DNA from: Bordetella pertussis 18323
GTDB lineage: Bacteria; Pseudomonadota; Gammaproteobacteria; Burkholderiales; Burkholderiaceae_B
NCBI RefSeq assembly: GCF_000306945.1
Contig: NC_018518.1
Coordinates: 2,976,001-3,040,000 of the forward strand
DNA length: 64,000 nucleotides
Direction: 5' to 3'
Positions 9,400 through 17,579 of the stretch are shown here, in pieces. A model generated the notes under the pieces. That model was not told the DNA's origin, did no database searches, and worked only from the letters and a program-made list of their open reading frames with translations. How positions within the stretch are numbered: the first letter of the stretch is position 1; every line of letters starts with the position of its first letter. A program made the translations under genes and the position numbers.

Positions 9400-10702
9400 A
9401 TGGAGTCGTCAGCCTGCCTGCTCACTCGCCCCGGCCCGCCCGAACCGGCGCCGCACCCCACCGGACGCTACGCCCGCATCCGCGCGCAAAGCGCGGCGCT
9501 GGCCGAGCCCTTGTCGCCGGAAGACTGCCAGGCGCAATCCATGCCGGACTGCAGCCCCGTCAAATGGCACCTGGCCCACACGACCTGGTTCTTCGAAACC
9601 TTCGTGATCGGCCGCTTCGAGCCTGGCCGCCGGCCGTTCGACCCGCAGTACCGCATGCTGTTCAACTCCTACTACAACGCGGTCGGCGCCCGCCACCCAC
9701 GTCCGCAGCGCGGCCTGCTTACCCGCCCGTCGCTGCACGAGGTGCTGCGCTACCGCGCGCATGTGGACCAGGCCATGGAAACGCTGTGCGCGCGCCTGGC
9801 GGGCGTGGACAGCGACTTCGACGCGCTGGTGGAACTGGGGCTCAACCACGAGCAGCAGCATCAGGAGCTGATCCTCACCGACCTCAAGCACCTGTTCAGC
9901 TGCAACCCGCTGCGGCCGGCCTACGCGCCGCCCGGCATACCGGCGCTGCCGGCCGGCACGCCGGCGGGCTGGACCCGCTATGACGGCGGCATCGTGGGCA
10001 TCGGCCACGCCGGTGAAGGCTTTGCCTTCGACAACGAAACCCCGGCGCACGAGGTACTGCTCAGACCGTTTCACCTGGCCGACCGCCCCGTCACCCAGGG
10101 AGAATACCTGGCCTTCATCCAGGACGGCGGCTATCGCCGCCCCGAGCTCTGGCTGTCGCTCGGCTGGGACCAGGCCTGCCAGCAGAACTGGCGCGCGCCA
10201 CTGTACTGGGAAGGCCAGAAAGACGAGTGGCGCGTCTTCACCCTGCACGGCCTGCATGCGCTGGAGCCGCATGCGCCGGTCACCCACGTCAGCTATTACG
10301 AGGCCGACGCGTACGCGCGCTGGGCACGCGTGCGCCTGCCGCGCGAAGCAGAATGGGAACTCGCCGCCCGCGCCCCTGGGGCCAGCGCAGACGCGCCGGC
10401 CAACCTGCTCGAAAGCGGCCACCTCGATCCGCGGCCCGCGCCGCGCGGCCGCCGGCGTGCCGGTGCAGTTGTACGGCGACGTCTGGGAATGGACCTGCAG
10501 CGCGTACGATGCCTACCCGGGCTTCACGCCTCCAGCCGGCGCCGTCGGCGAATACAACGGCAAGTTCATGTGCAACCAATACGTGCTGCGCGGCGGCTCG
10601 TGCGCGACCCCGCGCGAACACATCCGCGCCACCTACCGCAACTTCTTCCCGCCCGAGGCGCGCTGGCAATTCTCCGGCATCCGCCTTGCCCGCGACGCTT
10701 GA
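9400..10702 (+). pseudogene. egtB: Sulfoxide synthase EgtB, frameshifted
   Basis: This would encode the iron enzyme that couples hercynine to a thiol (cysteine or gamma-glutamylcysteine) using O2. The N-terminal DinB-like domain shows the three-His iron site (WHLAHTTWFFE and HEQQHQE), and the C-terminal formylglycine-enzyme-like fold is complete in the second frame ([32 protein letters not shown]). Reading changes from one frame to another near 10438-10445, in a run of alternating G and C (CGCGCCGCGCGG), consistent with one extra base. AAGGAG at 9389-9394 supports ATG 9400. The frame breaks at roughly 345 of 434 residues, removing the end of the catalytic domain. A sequencing error is the alternative explanation. 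Confidence 0.85.
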
Positions 10703-10714
10703 AAGGCCGGCATG

Positions 10715-10744
10715 TTGCACATACAAAATCTTTCATGCTAGAAT
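10715..10744 (+). promoter_or_regulatory. Sigma-70 promoter of tRNA-Met
   Basis: TTGCAC (10715-10720), an 18-bp spacer and TAGAAT (10739-10744) lie about 49 bp upstream of the tRNA 5' end. Both hexamers are close to consensus. Confidence 0.65.
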
Positions 10745-10792
10745 TTCGTTCTTCGTTTGGCAGCTGACTCTTGTTTGCGCCAGACCAGGGAT

Positions 10793-10869
10793 GGCGCATT
10801 AGCTCAGCCGGTTAGAGCGACGGAATCATAATCCGCAGGTCCCCTGTTCGAATCAGGGATGCGCCACCA
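10793..10869 (+). tRNA. tRNA-Met (CAT), elongator type
   Basis: The 77-nt cloverleaf includes an encoded CCA end. The acceptor stem GGCGCAT pairs with ATGCGCC, the D arm is GCTC...GAGC, and the T arm is CCCTG-TTCGAAT-CAGGG. The anticodon loop ATCATAA gives anticodon CAT. The first acceptor pair G-C and the D arm differ from the initiator tRNA, which has an unpaired first base. A tRNA-Ile2 with lysidine-modified CAT cannot be excluded by eye. Confidence 0.9.
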
Positions 10870-10876
10870 GAGAATT

Positions 10877-10917
10877 CAAAACAAAATGCCCGCAATCGCT
10901 TGCGGGCATTTTGTTTT
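10877..10917 (+). terminator. Rho-independent terminator after tRNA-Met
   Basis: A long perfect stem, CAAAACAAAATGCCCGCAA with its complement and a 4-nt loop, starts 8 bp after the tRNA. The T-rich 3' arm makes it a plausible terminator for the tRNA, and the A-rich 5' arm could also stop transcription from the minus strand. Confidence 0.8.
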
Positions 10918-10973
10918 GTGCGCGATGAAGGACAAGCGTGCGTGGACGGCCGCTACGTGCCTTGCGCTTGCTC

Positions 10974-11186
10974 CTACTCATCCCATACCGCGCTGGCTGG
11001 CAAAACGCCGAGCGCGGCATGGCAGTCTTCGGACGCGCAGGCAACGATGGCGATCGGCTTATCCGCGTTCACCACCGCGTCGTCATGCAGCACGATAAAC
11101 CCCTGGTGGCCGCATTTCGGACATGCGGGCCGGATGCCTGCCGGAAAGAACCTGTCCAGAAAGCCGCGTTTCTGTTCCGTCTTCAT
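10974..11186 (-). CDS. Small zinc-ribbon-like protein
   Basis: A 70-residue protein of unknown function. Two cysteine pairs, CPKCGH and CASEDCH, could hold one zinc ion. ATG 11186 is supported by GGAGGT eight bases upstream on the minus strand. Its stop is close to the bidirectional hairpin after tRNA-Met. It lies downstream of another small gene on the same strand (11248-11448), and the two may form a unit. Confidence 0.65.
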   Translation of the reverse strand: MKTEQKRGFLDRFFPAGIRPACPKCGHQGFIVLHDDAVVNADKPIAIVACASEDCHAALGVLPASAVWDE

Positions 11187-11247
11187 CAATCCGCACCTCC
11201 TTTCGGCATCGATCTTACCGCGCCCCGGCACGCGCCCGCCATGCGCA

Positions 11248-11448
11248 TTACCCCAGTTTCTGCATGTACAGATGCTGCGCGCCCTCCAGCGAGGCGCGCA
11301 TGCCGTAGATGGTGCCGGCATCACCGCGGCTGAACCACAGCTCGTACTGGTAGCTTCCGTCCAGCCAGACCCGGCAGATCGTCCAGCCAGGCGGGCCGAC
11401 CCAGCAATAATCGTCCACACGCCGCCACGCGATCGCCGGCTCGCTCAT
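11248..11448 (-). CDS. Small hypothetical protein, 66 aa
   Basis: A 66-residue protein, rich in Trp and Tyr (DDYCWVGPPGWTICRVW, YQYELWFSRGD), with no family recognised. GAGG lies 8 nt before ATG 11448. A LexA-type palindrome is 64 bp upstream of its start, so SOS control of this gene is possible but unproven. Confidence 0.6.
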   Translation of the reverse strand: MSEPAIAWRRVDDYCWVGPPGWTICRVWLDGSYQYELWFSRGDAGTIYGMRASLEGAQHLYMQKLG

Positions 11449-11511
11449 CGTTTCCGCCTCCCGGCCCCGGGATTCCGAGGCCATATAGCGCGGATTCTAG
11501 GCCTATGAATA

Positions 11512-11527
11512 CTGTATGCCCATACAG
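11512..11527. promoter_or_regulatory. LexA-type SOS box
   Basis: CTGTATGCCCATACAG fits the CTG-N10-CAG LexA consensus, and with flanks (TA...CA) it resembles the E. coli operator. It lies between the minus-strand 66-aa gene and the plus-strand gene at 11814. The identical 16-mer occurs again at 34503-34518. Confidence 0.65.
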
Positions 11528-11813
11528 CAATCCGAATTCATTTCGCCCGGCCGGCGCGGCCTCTTTTGACATCGCTCAAGTCCAACACGCGCACCGGCGC
11601 GCGCGGGCGCATGGTCCGCCCGAAAACCGCGATTCGCTACGCTACAATTTGCAAAAAATAGCCAGACCGCTGGGCAGCCGGACAAGCCGCGCTGCTCCCG
11701 AGGTCCGTGTGACGCTGCCGATACCGGCAACCCGAGCCGGGTCCAGGCCCTGGTATTTGGCAACAAGTCTTGCGCGGAATACGGCTGGCGCAACCCGATA
11801 TGGACGTCCTTCG

Positions 11814-12080
11814 ATGGAAAACCAGGAAATCATGGTGGCTTTCGCACAAGCCATCCAGCAGGTCACTGCCAAGGTCAGCGCACTGGAGACTACTGTCCAG
11901 TGCCTGATCGCCGCCCAGCCCGCCGAGCAGCGGGAGCAATTCGGCGCAGCCTTGCGCCAGGCTGCCAGCGGCCTGCTGGCCGAATCCGACCAGCGTCCGC
12001 TGACGGGCAGCGCCCTGTCCCACCTCAAGCTGGCAATCGACGCCTATCTCGAGGCGGCCGGCCAGCACCCCCTGCAATAG
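11814..12080 (+). CDS. Small hypothetical protein, 88 aa
   Basis: An 88-residue, Gln/Ala-rich, probably helical protein (MVAFAQAIQQVTAKVSALE... and AALRQAASGLLAE), with no family recognised. No convincing ribosome site precedes ATG 11814, so the start is uncertain. The 287 bp upstream (11527-11813) hold no other gene that I can support. Confidence 0.5.
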   Translation: MENQEIMVAFAQAIQQVTAKVSALETTVQCLIAAQPAEQREQFGAALRQAASGLLAESDQRPLTGSALSHLKLAIDAYLEAAGQHPLQ

Positions 12081-12101
12081 GGCCAAACGCCTCGCCGTTG
12101 C

Positions 12102-12455
12102 TCACTGCGCGCCCGTATCGCGGCACACCGCGGCAATGACACGCCGTTGCTCGGCGGCCAGTGTCTCGATCTTCGCGCGCCTGAGCGCCATCTCGCCTGT
12201 ATCGCCCGCCTGCTTGGCGACGCGATAGGCGTGGTAGTTGGCGAAGATCTCCTCCATGAGGCCCAGGGCTGCTAGCGAATTGATGTTGACGTCGGTCTGC
12301 ATGTTCAGAACTGCCCGGCCAGGGCAGCGCCATGAATGGAATTCCAGGAGGCTGCGCCAGTCTACCGCCGCGGCCGGCGCGCCATTCGCGGGGACTGAGG
12401 CGGCTTTGGCCGTCAATTTGGCCATTGCGGCAAGCACCACTTCGATCAGAAACAC
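12102..12455 (-). CDS. Hypothetical protein, start uncertain
   Basis: An open frame of 117 codons from a GTG at 12455; a shorter 67-codon version from ATG 12302 (MQTDVNINSLAALGLMEEIF) is as plausible. The C-terminal half looks protein-like (helical, charged: ALRRAKIETLAAEQRRV). No family is recognised. Its 5' end almost touches the divergent HD-GYP gene at 12461. Confidence 0.45.
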   Translation of the reverse strand: MFLIEVVLAAMAKLTAKAASVPANGAPAAAVDWRSLLEFHSWRCPGRAVLNMQTDVNINSLAALGLMEEIFANYHAYRVAKQAGDTGEMALRRAKIETLAAEQRRVIAAVCRDTGAQ

Positions 12456-12460
12456 GAGTC

Positions 12461-13066
12461 ATGCAAACTGAATCATTGCCGCGCTCCGAAGCCGATACGC
12501 GCGCCTGCCGCGCCCTGGCTGCCGCGCTGCGCGCACGCGACCCCAGCACTGCCATACACAGCGGACGCGTCGCGGCGCTGGCCGGGGAACTGGGCCGGGC
12601 ATACGGGCTGGATGGCATGGCGATACGCCGCCTGGAACTGGGCGCGAGCCTGCACGACATCGGCAAGCTGGGCGTGGCCGATCGCGTCCTGCATCATCCG
12701 GGCCGCCTGCTGGGCGAAGACTGGACCCACATGCAGGAACACAGCGTGCTGGGCGAGCGCATCATCGCGGCAACCGGGCTGGACGACGGCGCGGCGATCG
12801 GCCGCATCGTCAGGCACCATCACGAGCACTACGACGGATCGGGCTATCCCGACGGGCTGGCCGGCGAGGCCATACCGCTCGAGGCGCGCCTGATCGCGCT
12901 GGTCGACGCCTATGACGCGATTACCGCGCACCGCCCCTACCGCCCCCCGGTTCCGCATGACCGCACCATGGCCATGCTGGAAGCCGAGCAAGGCGCGCGC
13001 ACCGATCCGCAAGCGTTCACCATCTTTGCGCGCATGATCGAGCGCAGCCAGTGGCGCGCGGGCTGA
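12461..13066 (+). CDS. HD-GYP domain protein (putative c-di-GMP phosphodiesterase)
   Basis: A 201-residue protein that is almost entirely an HD-GYP domain. The metal-binding H65-D66 lies in SLHDIGKLG, and the diagnostic HHHEHYDGSGYPDGL covers residues about 119-133, followed by IPLEARLIALVDAYDAIT. HD-GYP proteins hydrolyse cyclic di-GMP to pGpG or GMP. There is no visible sensor or receiver domain, so control must come from elsewhere. It lies 165 bp upstream of, and in the same direction as, the diguanylate cyclase BpeGReg, so the pair may be opposing enzymes of one local circuit. Confidence 0.88.
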   Translation: MQTESLPRSEADTRACRALAAALRARDPSTAIHSGRVAALAGELGRAYGLDGMAIRRLELGASLHDIGKLGVADRVLHHPGRLLGEDWTHMQEHSVLGERIIAATGLDDGAAIGRIVRHHHEHYDGSGYPDGLAGEAIPLEARLIALVDAYDAITAHRPYRPPVPHDRTMAMLEAEQGARTDPQAFTIFARMIERSQWRAG

Positions 13067-13231
13067 GCGCCCGCCAAGACCCCGAAACCGCCGAAGTATT
13101 ACCCAGTCTTGCCTATTGATGCCCTGCGCGCCCTATCGTGGACATATTCGGCGCCAGGGCCGCGCAGGGCGACTTTTAACCGTAACGGCGGACTACAATC
13201 TACTGTGGACCACCCCCCTGCTGGATACAAC

Positions 13232-14659
13232 TTGAAGCCTTCGCCTGAAATCCTGGCCCTGCGCTGGAAAGACACTTGCGCGCATTATTCGCCCCATGAA
13301 TGGGTTGCCGCCCGGAACGTCGTCACGGCGAACAAGGCGGCGCTGGCCGATTATTTCTACGAGTGCATGCTGGCCGATCCCAACGCGGCCTTCTTCCTGT
13401 CCGACCAGTTGGTCAAGACCAAGCTGCATGCCTCCATGCAGGATTGGCTGGAATCGGTGTACGCCGCCGCCCCCACCGAGGAATACGAGCGGACCGTGGC
13501 TTTCCAGCGCAAGGTCGGCGAAGTGCACGCGCGCATCGACATCCCGGTCCACCTGGTAACGCGCGGCGCGTGCGCGCTGATCCGCAGGATCTGCGAACTG
13601 CTGGATCGCGATGCCAGCCTGTCGGCCGCGCAGGCGGCCGCGACATGCCGCTACGTCGCGGATGTCACCATGACCGCGGTCGAGATGATGTGCCATGCCT
13701 ACTCGGTGTCGCACGACCGCAATGCGCGCGCCGAGGAAGGCTACCGGCTGCTGGCCTTGTCGCAGAACGTCGGGGCCGAGCGGGAGCGCCAGCGCGCCGC
13801 CCTGCTCGACTGGGAAAACCAGTTGATGTTCGGCCTGTCGGTCGGCAAGCCATGGGACGAGCTGCCCCCCATACGCAAATCCGAATTCGGCCTGTGGTTC
13901 ATCCACAAGGCGGCGCACGCCTTCGAAGGCGCGGCCGAAAGCCGCAGCGTATCGAGCCAGCTCCAGCACATCGACCAGTTGCTGGCCGATGCGCAGCAGA
14001 CCCAACCGCCGCCCGACCAGCGCCTGGCCATCCTGCACAGCGTGCGCGATGCCACCAAGGCCATCGGCTTTCTGATCGACGGCCTGTTCGAACAGGCGGG
14101 CAACCTGGAGTCGGGGCGCGATACGCTGACCCGGCTGCTCAATCGCAAGTACCTGCACGTGGTGCTGAGCAAGGAAGTGGCGTATGCGCGCAAGACCGGC
14201 GTACCCCTGTCGGTGCTGGTGGCCGACATCGATTACTTCAAGTCGATCAATGACGCCCACGGACACGACGCGGGCGACTTCGTGCTGCAGCAAGTGGCAT
14301 CCCTGATTGCCTCGTACAGCCGCGGCGGCGATTACACCTTCCGTCTCGGCGGCGAGGAGTTCCTGGTGGTACTGGTCGATGCGGATGGCACGCAGGCGCT
14401 GAACGTGGCCGAGGCCTTGCGCCGCCGCATCCAGGAAAAGGCGACCGTGCTGCCCGATGGCGGCGAAGTGCGGCTGACGCTGAGCATCGGGGTGGCGGCC
14501 CACGACAGGCATCCCGACTACCAGCGGCTGCTCAAGCGCGCCGACCAGGCCCTGTACGCGGCCAAGTCCGGCGGCCGCAACCGCTGCGTGCTGGCCAATG
14601 CCGGGCCGGCCGAACCGTCGCAACGCCCGGACGCCGTGGCGCAGTCCGGCCAGCACTAG
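13232..14659 (+). CDS. BpeGReg, haem globin-coupled diguanylate cyclase
   Basis: A 475-residue oxygen sensor that makes cyclic di-GMP. I place the start at TTG 13232 because that numbering puts the haem-proximal histidine at H99 (GEVHARI) and the distal-pocket tyrosine at Y43, matching the published BpeGReg protein of this species. Residues about 1-160 form the globin domain, a helical middle domain follows, and the GGDEF domain carries GGEEF at 373-377. An RGGD inhibitory-site motif stands five residues before it. The published protein is more active with oxygen bound. A longer in-frame version from 13109 exists but would shift the residue numbers. Confidence 0.95.
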   Translation: MKPSPEILALRWKDTCAHYSPHEWVAARNVVTANKAALADYFYECMLADPNAAFFLSDQLVKTKLHASMQDWLESVYAAAPTEEYERTVAFQRKVGEVHARIDIPVHLVTRGACALIRRICELLDRDASLSAAQAAATCRYVADVTMTAVEMMCHAYSVSHDRNARAEEGYRLLALSQNVGAERERQRAALLDWENQLMFGLSVGKPWDELPPIRKSEFGLWFIHKAAHAFEGAAESRSVSSQLQHIDQLLADAQQTQPPPDQRLAILHSVRDATKAIGFLIDGLFEQAGNLESGRDTLTRLLNRKYLHVVLSKEVAYARKTGVPLSVLVADIDYFKSINDAHGHDAGDFVLQQVASLIASYSRGGDYTFRLGGEEFLVVLVDADGTQALNVAEALRRRIQEKATVLPDGGEVRLTLSIGVAAHDRHPDYQRLLKRADQALYAAKSGGRNRCVLANAGPAEPSQRPDAVAQSGQH

Positions 14660-14673
14660 CGCGGCGCGCTTCG

Positions 14674-15321
14674 TCAGCGGCCGGCGCGCACCAGCACGCC
14701 GGCATGCGGCACGGTGCGCACCCCGGCCTGGCTCAGCTCCCGCCTGGCCTGTTCGCACGTCGCGGCGGCAATGCCGCGGCACGCCGCCAGATTGACCACG
14801 ACCTCCAGCCCGGCGCGACGCAGCTGCAGGGCCGTCACCTTGACGCAGTAATCCAGCGCCAGGCCGCCCACCAGCACGCAGCGCACGTCGCGCGCGCGCA
14901 GGAACTCGATGACGCCGGTCGGCTGCCGCTCGGCCAGGTCGTGGTAACAAGACCCGTACGGATGCATGTCGGGCTCCACGCCTTTCCAGACGAAGAAATC
15001 GTAGGCGGCCGGCGCCGGCAAGCCGTCGAGCAACTCGAAGCCGCGCGTGCCCGGCACGCAGTGCATGTTCCAGCGCACGTCGACGTTGGCGCCCGCCACC
15101 GGGCTGAACATGGGTTGATCGGCCGTCGCCCGCCAGATGGCGTGAGGGCTGTGCGCATCTTTCGATCCCAGTCGCAGATCCGCGTGCGCCGCCTGGGCGT
15201 TGAGTTCAGGGACGATCGCGTGCCCGTCGGGCACCGGCAGTTCATCCGGGCAAAGCGGCGTGAAACTCTTTTGTGCATCCACGTCGAACGACGCGATCAG
15301 CCCGTCGACAGGCAGCTTCAT
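14674..15321 (-). CDS. Nicotinamidase / isochorismatase-family hydrolase
   Basis: A 215-residue cysteine hydrolase resembling nicotinamidase/pyrazinamidase (PncA), which deamidates nicotinamide to nicotinate for NAD salvage. The catalytic Asp is in FDVDAQKSF near the N-terminus, a metal-site segment is KDAHSPHAIW, the Lys is in FFVWKG, and the nucleophile Cys is in GLALDYCVK. The start at 15321 (MKLPVDG) matches where the family fold begins. An IS481 sits 86 bp upstream of the start and may separate the gene from its promoter. The pncA assignment is likely but not certain. Confidence 0.8.
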   Translation of the reverse strand: MKLPVDGLIASFDVDAQKSFTPLCPDELPVPDGHAIVPELNAQAAHADLRLGSKDAHSPHAIWRATADQPMFSPVAGANVDVRWNMHCVPGTRGFELLDGLPAPAAYDFFVWKGVEPDMHPYGSCYHDLAERQPTGVIEFLRARDVRCVLVGGLALDYCVKVTALQLRRAGLEVVVNLAACRGIAAATCEQARRELSQAGVRTVPHAGVLVRAGR

Positions 15322-15402
15322 GGCAAGTGCGGCGCGTGGCGCCGCCCCATTGCTGGACACAGGGCAATTTTCGCACCCGCCCGGCGGCGCGGGCAAGCCC
15401 GG

Positions 15403-16353
15403 CTAGGTGTGAACTGTCAATAGGTTGTATTCGTCCAGGTTGAGTCTGGAGATGGGTACAGCGCGCCCGATGCCTTGGTGGGGTCGATGCCAGTTGTAGT
15501 GGTGTAGCCAGGATTTCATGGCATCGGCTCGGTGTTGGGAGTTCTGGTAGGTGTGAGCGTAAGCCCACTCACGCAAGGCCGACTGGATGAAGCGTTCGGC
15601 CTTGCCATTGGTCTGTGGGCGGTAAGGTCGGGTAAAGCGGTGCTTGATGCCCAGCTCATGGCACAGCGCGGCGAAGGCGCGGCTGCGAAAGGCCGAGCCA
15701 TTGTCGGTGAGCAAGCGCTGGATGGTCACGCCCAGGCGCTGGTAGTAGGCCACTGCGTCCTTGAGGAACTGGACGGCGCTGGGGAAGCGCTCGTCGGGGT
15801 GGATGTCGGTGAAGGCCACGCGGGCGTGGTCATCGATGGCCACGAAGACGAAGTCCCAGCCGGCCCCCTCAACGGTATCGCGTCGGTTGCCCGTGACCCG
15901 GTGGCCAGGGCGCTGGATACGTCCCAGCTTCTTGATGTCGATGTGCAGCAGATCGCCGGGGGCCTGATGCTCGTAGCGCACCACCGGCTCGGCCGGCTCC
16001 AGGTCGGCCAGGTGCGACAGACCGGCGCGGGCCAGGACGCGGCTGACGGTGCTGGCTGACACGCCCAGCGCCTGGGCGATGCGCGCTTGGGTCAGCCGCT
16101 TGCGGCGCAGCTCCACGATAGCCAGCGCCTTGGCCGGCGCAATCGCTCGGGGCGAGACCGTCGGGCGCGAGGACGCATCGGCCAAGCCCGCCTGGCCCTG
16201 AGCCAGGAAGCGGCCCAGCCATTTGCGCACAGTCGGCGCGGTGACCCCATAGGCGCGGGCCGCTTCAGGCACACAAACTTGATGGGCGATCAATTGCTGG
16301 ACCATTTCGAGTCGACGTAGGAAGGTCAATCGGGCATGCTTATGGGTGTTCAT
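15403..16353 (-). CDS. IS481 transposase
   Basis: A 316-residue transposase with the same sequence as the copy at 4028, on the minus strand. The triad D139, D217, E253 is intact, and the stop lies in the flanking GCTAGG. Confidence 0.97.
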   Translation of the reverse strand: MNTHKHARLTFLRRLEMVQQLIAHQVCVPEAARAYGVTAPTVRKWLGRFLAQGQAGLADASSRPTVSPRAIAPAKALAIVELRRKRLTQARIAQALGVSASTVSRVLARAGLSHLADLEPAEPVVRYEHQAPGDLLHIDIKKLGRIQRPGHRVTGNRRDTVEGAGWDFVFVAIDDHARVAFTDIHPDERFPSAVQFLKDAVAYYQRLGVTIQRLLTDNGSAFRSRAFAALCHELGIKHRFTRPYRPQTNGKAERFIQSALREWAYAHTYQNSQHRADAMKSWLHHYNWHRPHQGIGRAVPISRLNLDEYNLLTVHT

Positions 16354-16450
16354 CCGGCCGGGCTCCTTGAGTGAACTGGGGGGGTGGCGATTTCCAGTTT
16401 CTCAAATCCGGTTCGGATGAACCATGCATACAACCTATTGAATCTTCACA
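15408..16450 (-). mobile_element. IS481 copy 3
   Basis: A 1,043-bp element flanked by matching direct repeats GCTAGG at 15402-15407 and 16451-16456. The right hexamer contains the stop codon of the DUF1513 gene. The leader variant before the transposase is CCACCCCCCCAG on the coding strand, shared with the copies at 31887 and 36009. Confidence 0.97.
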
Positions 16451-16451
16451 G

Positions 16452-17579
16452 CTAGGCCGCGTAGCGGCGCAGATGATTGTCCCAGGAAACCTGGCCGCCG
16501 GCCTCCAGCATGGCCTGCGCGCCGCCATCCGGCCCGCCGTGCACCATCGCGCCCAGCCCGCTGGAAATCAGGAAACCGCCCGTCTCCAGCGGCGCCACCC
16601 CGCAGCCGTCGGCCAGCGCCGTCACGCCCAGGCAGCGCCCCGTGGCGCTGTCCCAGTACGCCACCTGCCCGCCCACCGGACTGGAAGTCGCGATGACCCG
16701 GCCGCCATCGCCCGCCGCCACCGAGCCGATGTAATTGCGAAAGCCGCGCAGCGTCTCGGCCGGTCCGGCGTAGAGCTCGATGGCGCGGCCGCGCCGGTGC
16801 CGTCCCACCAGGGCCGGCCGTTCCGATCGGGGCCCCATGTGCTGGCAGCCGAACCAGACCGCGCCATCGGCGGCCACCGCCAGGTGGCGGATCGACAGGC
16901 GATGCAGCGCCGGATCGAGTTCCACTTTCTCGAGCAACCGGCCGTCGCTCGCGTCCAGGTAGGCCAGCGACGCGCGCATGCTGTCCAGGTTCAGTTCCAG
17001 CTTGCCGTAGTCGGGGTGCGTCAGGATGCCCCCGTTGGCCACGCACACGGTCTTGCCGTCGGGCAGCAACAGCGCCTCGTGCGGACCGATGCCGGCGGTG
17101 TCGAACTCGCCCAGGCGCCGGTAGCCTCCGCCCGCCGAGGCGTCGTAGACGCCCAGCACGCCGCGGCCGGCCTCGTAGTCGTTCTCGGTTGCCAGCATGC
17201 GCTGCCCATCGGGCAGGAACAGCCCATGGCCGAAGAAGTGGCGTTGCGGCGCGGCGGCCAGGGCCTGCGGCGGTCGGGCGCCATCCACGCTGAACGCCAC
17301 CGCAAAGAACCCCGGCTGGCGGCCGAACACCACGGCGCGGCGGCGCGGCGCGTCCAGCGCGAAGCTGTGCCCGCGCGCCGGCATCGGTACGGCGAGGCGG
17401 TCGCGGCCGTCAGGGCCGAGCACGACCGCCTCGTACCGTTCGCCGCGCCGGCGCGCGGCCAGGTACAGCGGATCGGCCTGGGCGGCCGCCCACAGGGCGC
17501 GCGGCGCGGCGCCGCCGGCCAGCGCCAGCGCCAGCGCCAGCGCCAGGAAGGCGCGACGGTCAATCTCCATCGAGGGCAT
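16452..17579 (-). CDS. DUF1513 family exported protein
   Basis: A 375-residue protein, last gene of the imelysin operon. The N-terminus has a twin-arginine-like signal (DRRAFLALALALALAGG then an Ala-rich cleavage region), so export is expected. The rest reads as a beta-propeller-like repeat protein (HGLFLPDGQRMLATENDYEAGRGVLGVYD, GIGPHEALLLPDGKTVCVANGGILTHPDYGK). Family members sit beside imelysins in iron-responsive operons; their biochemistry is unknown. The start overlaps the end of the preceding imelysin gene by about 20 bp. The TAG stop falls in the IS481 target GCTAGG, so the gene is complete. Confidence 0.85.
   Translation of the reverse strand: MPSMEIDRRAFLALALALALAGGAAPRALWAAAQADPLYLAARRRGERYEAVVLGPDGRDRLAVPMPARGHSFALDAPRRRAVVFGRQPGFFAVAFSVDGARPPQALAAAPQRHFFGHGLFLPDGQRMLATENDYEAGRGVLGVYDASAGGGYRRLGEFDTAGIGPHEALLLPDGKTVCVANGGILTHPDYGKLELNLDSMRASLAYLDASDGRLLEKVELDPALHRLSIRHLAVAADGAVWFGCQHMGPRSERPALVGRHRRGRAIELYAGPAETLRGFRNYIGSVAAGDGGRVIATSSPVGGQVAYWDSATGRCLGVTALADGCGVAPLETGGFLISSGLGAMVHGGPDGGAQAMLEAGGQVSWDNHLRRYAA

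Noticed and set aside
13109..13231. An upstream ATG at 13109 as the start of BpeGReg.
   Set aside because: It would add 41 residues with no conserved character and would put the haem histidine at 140 instead of the published 99.
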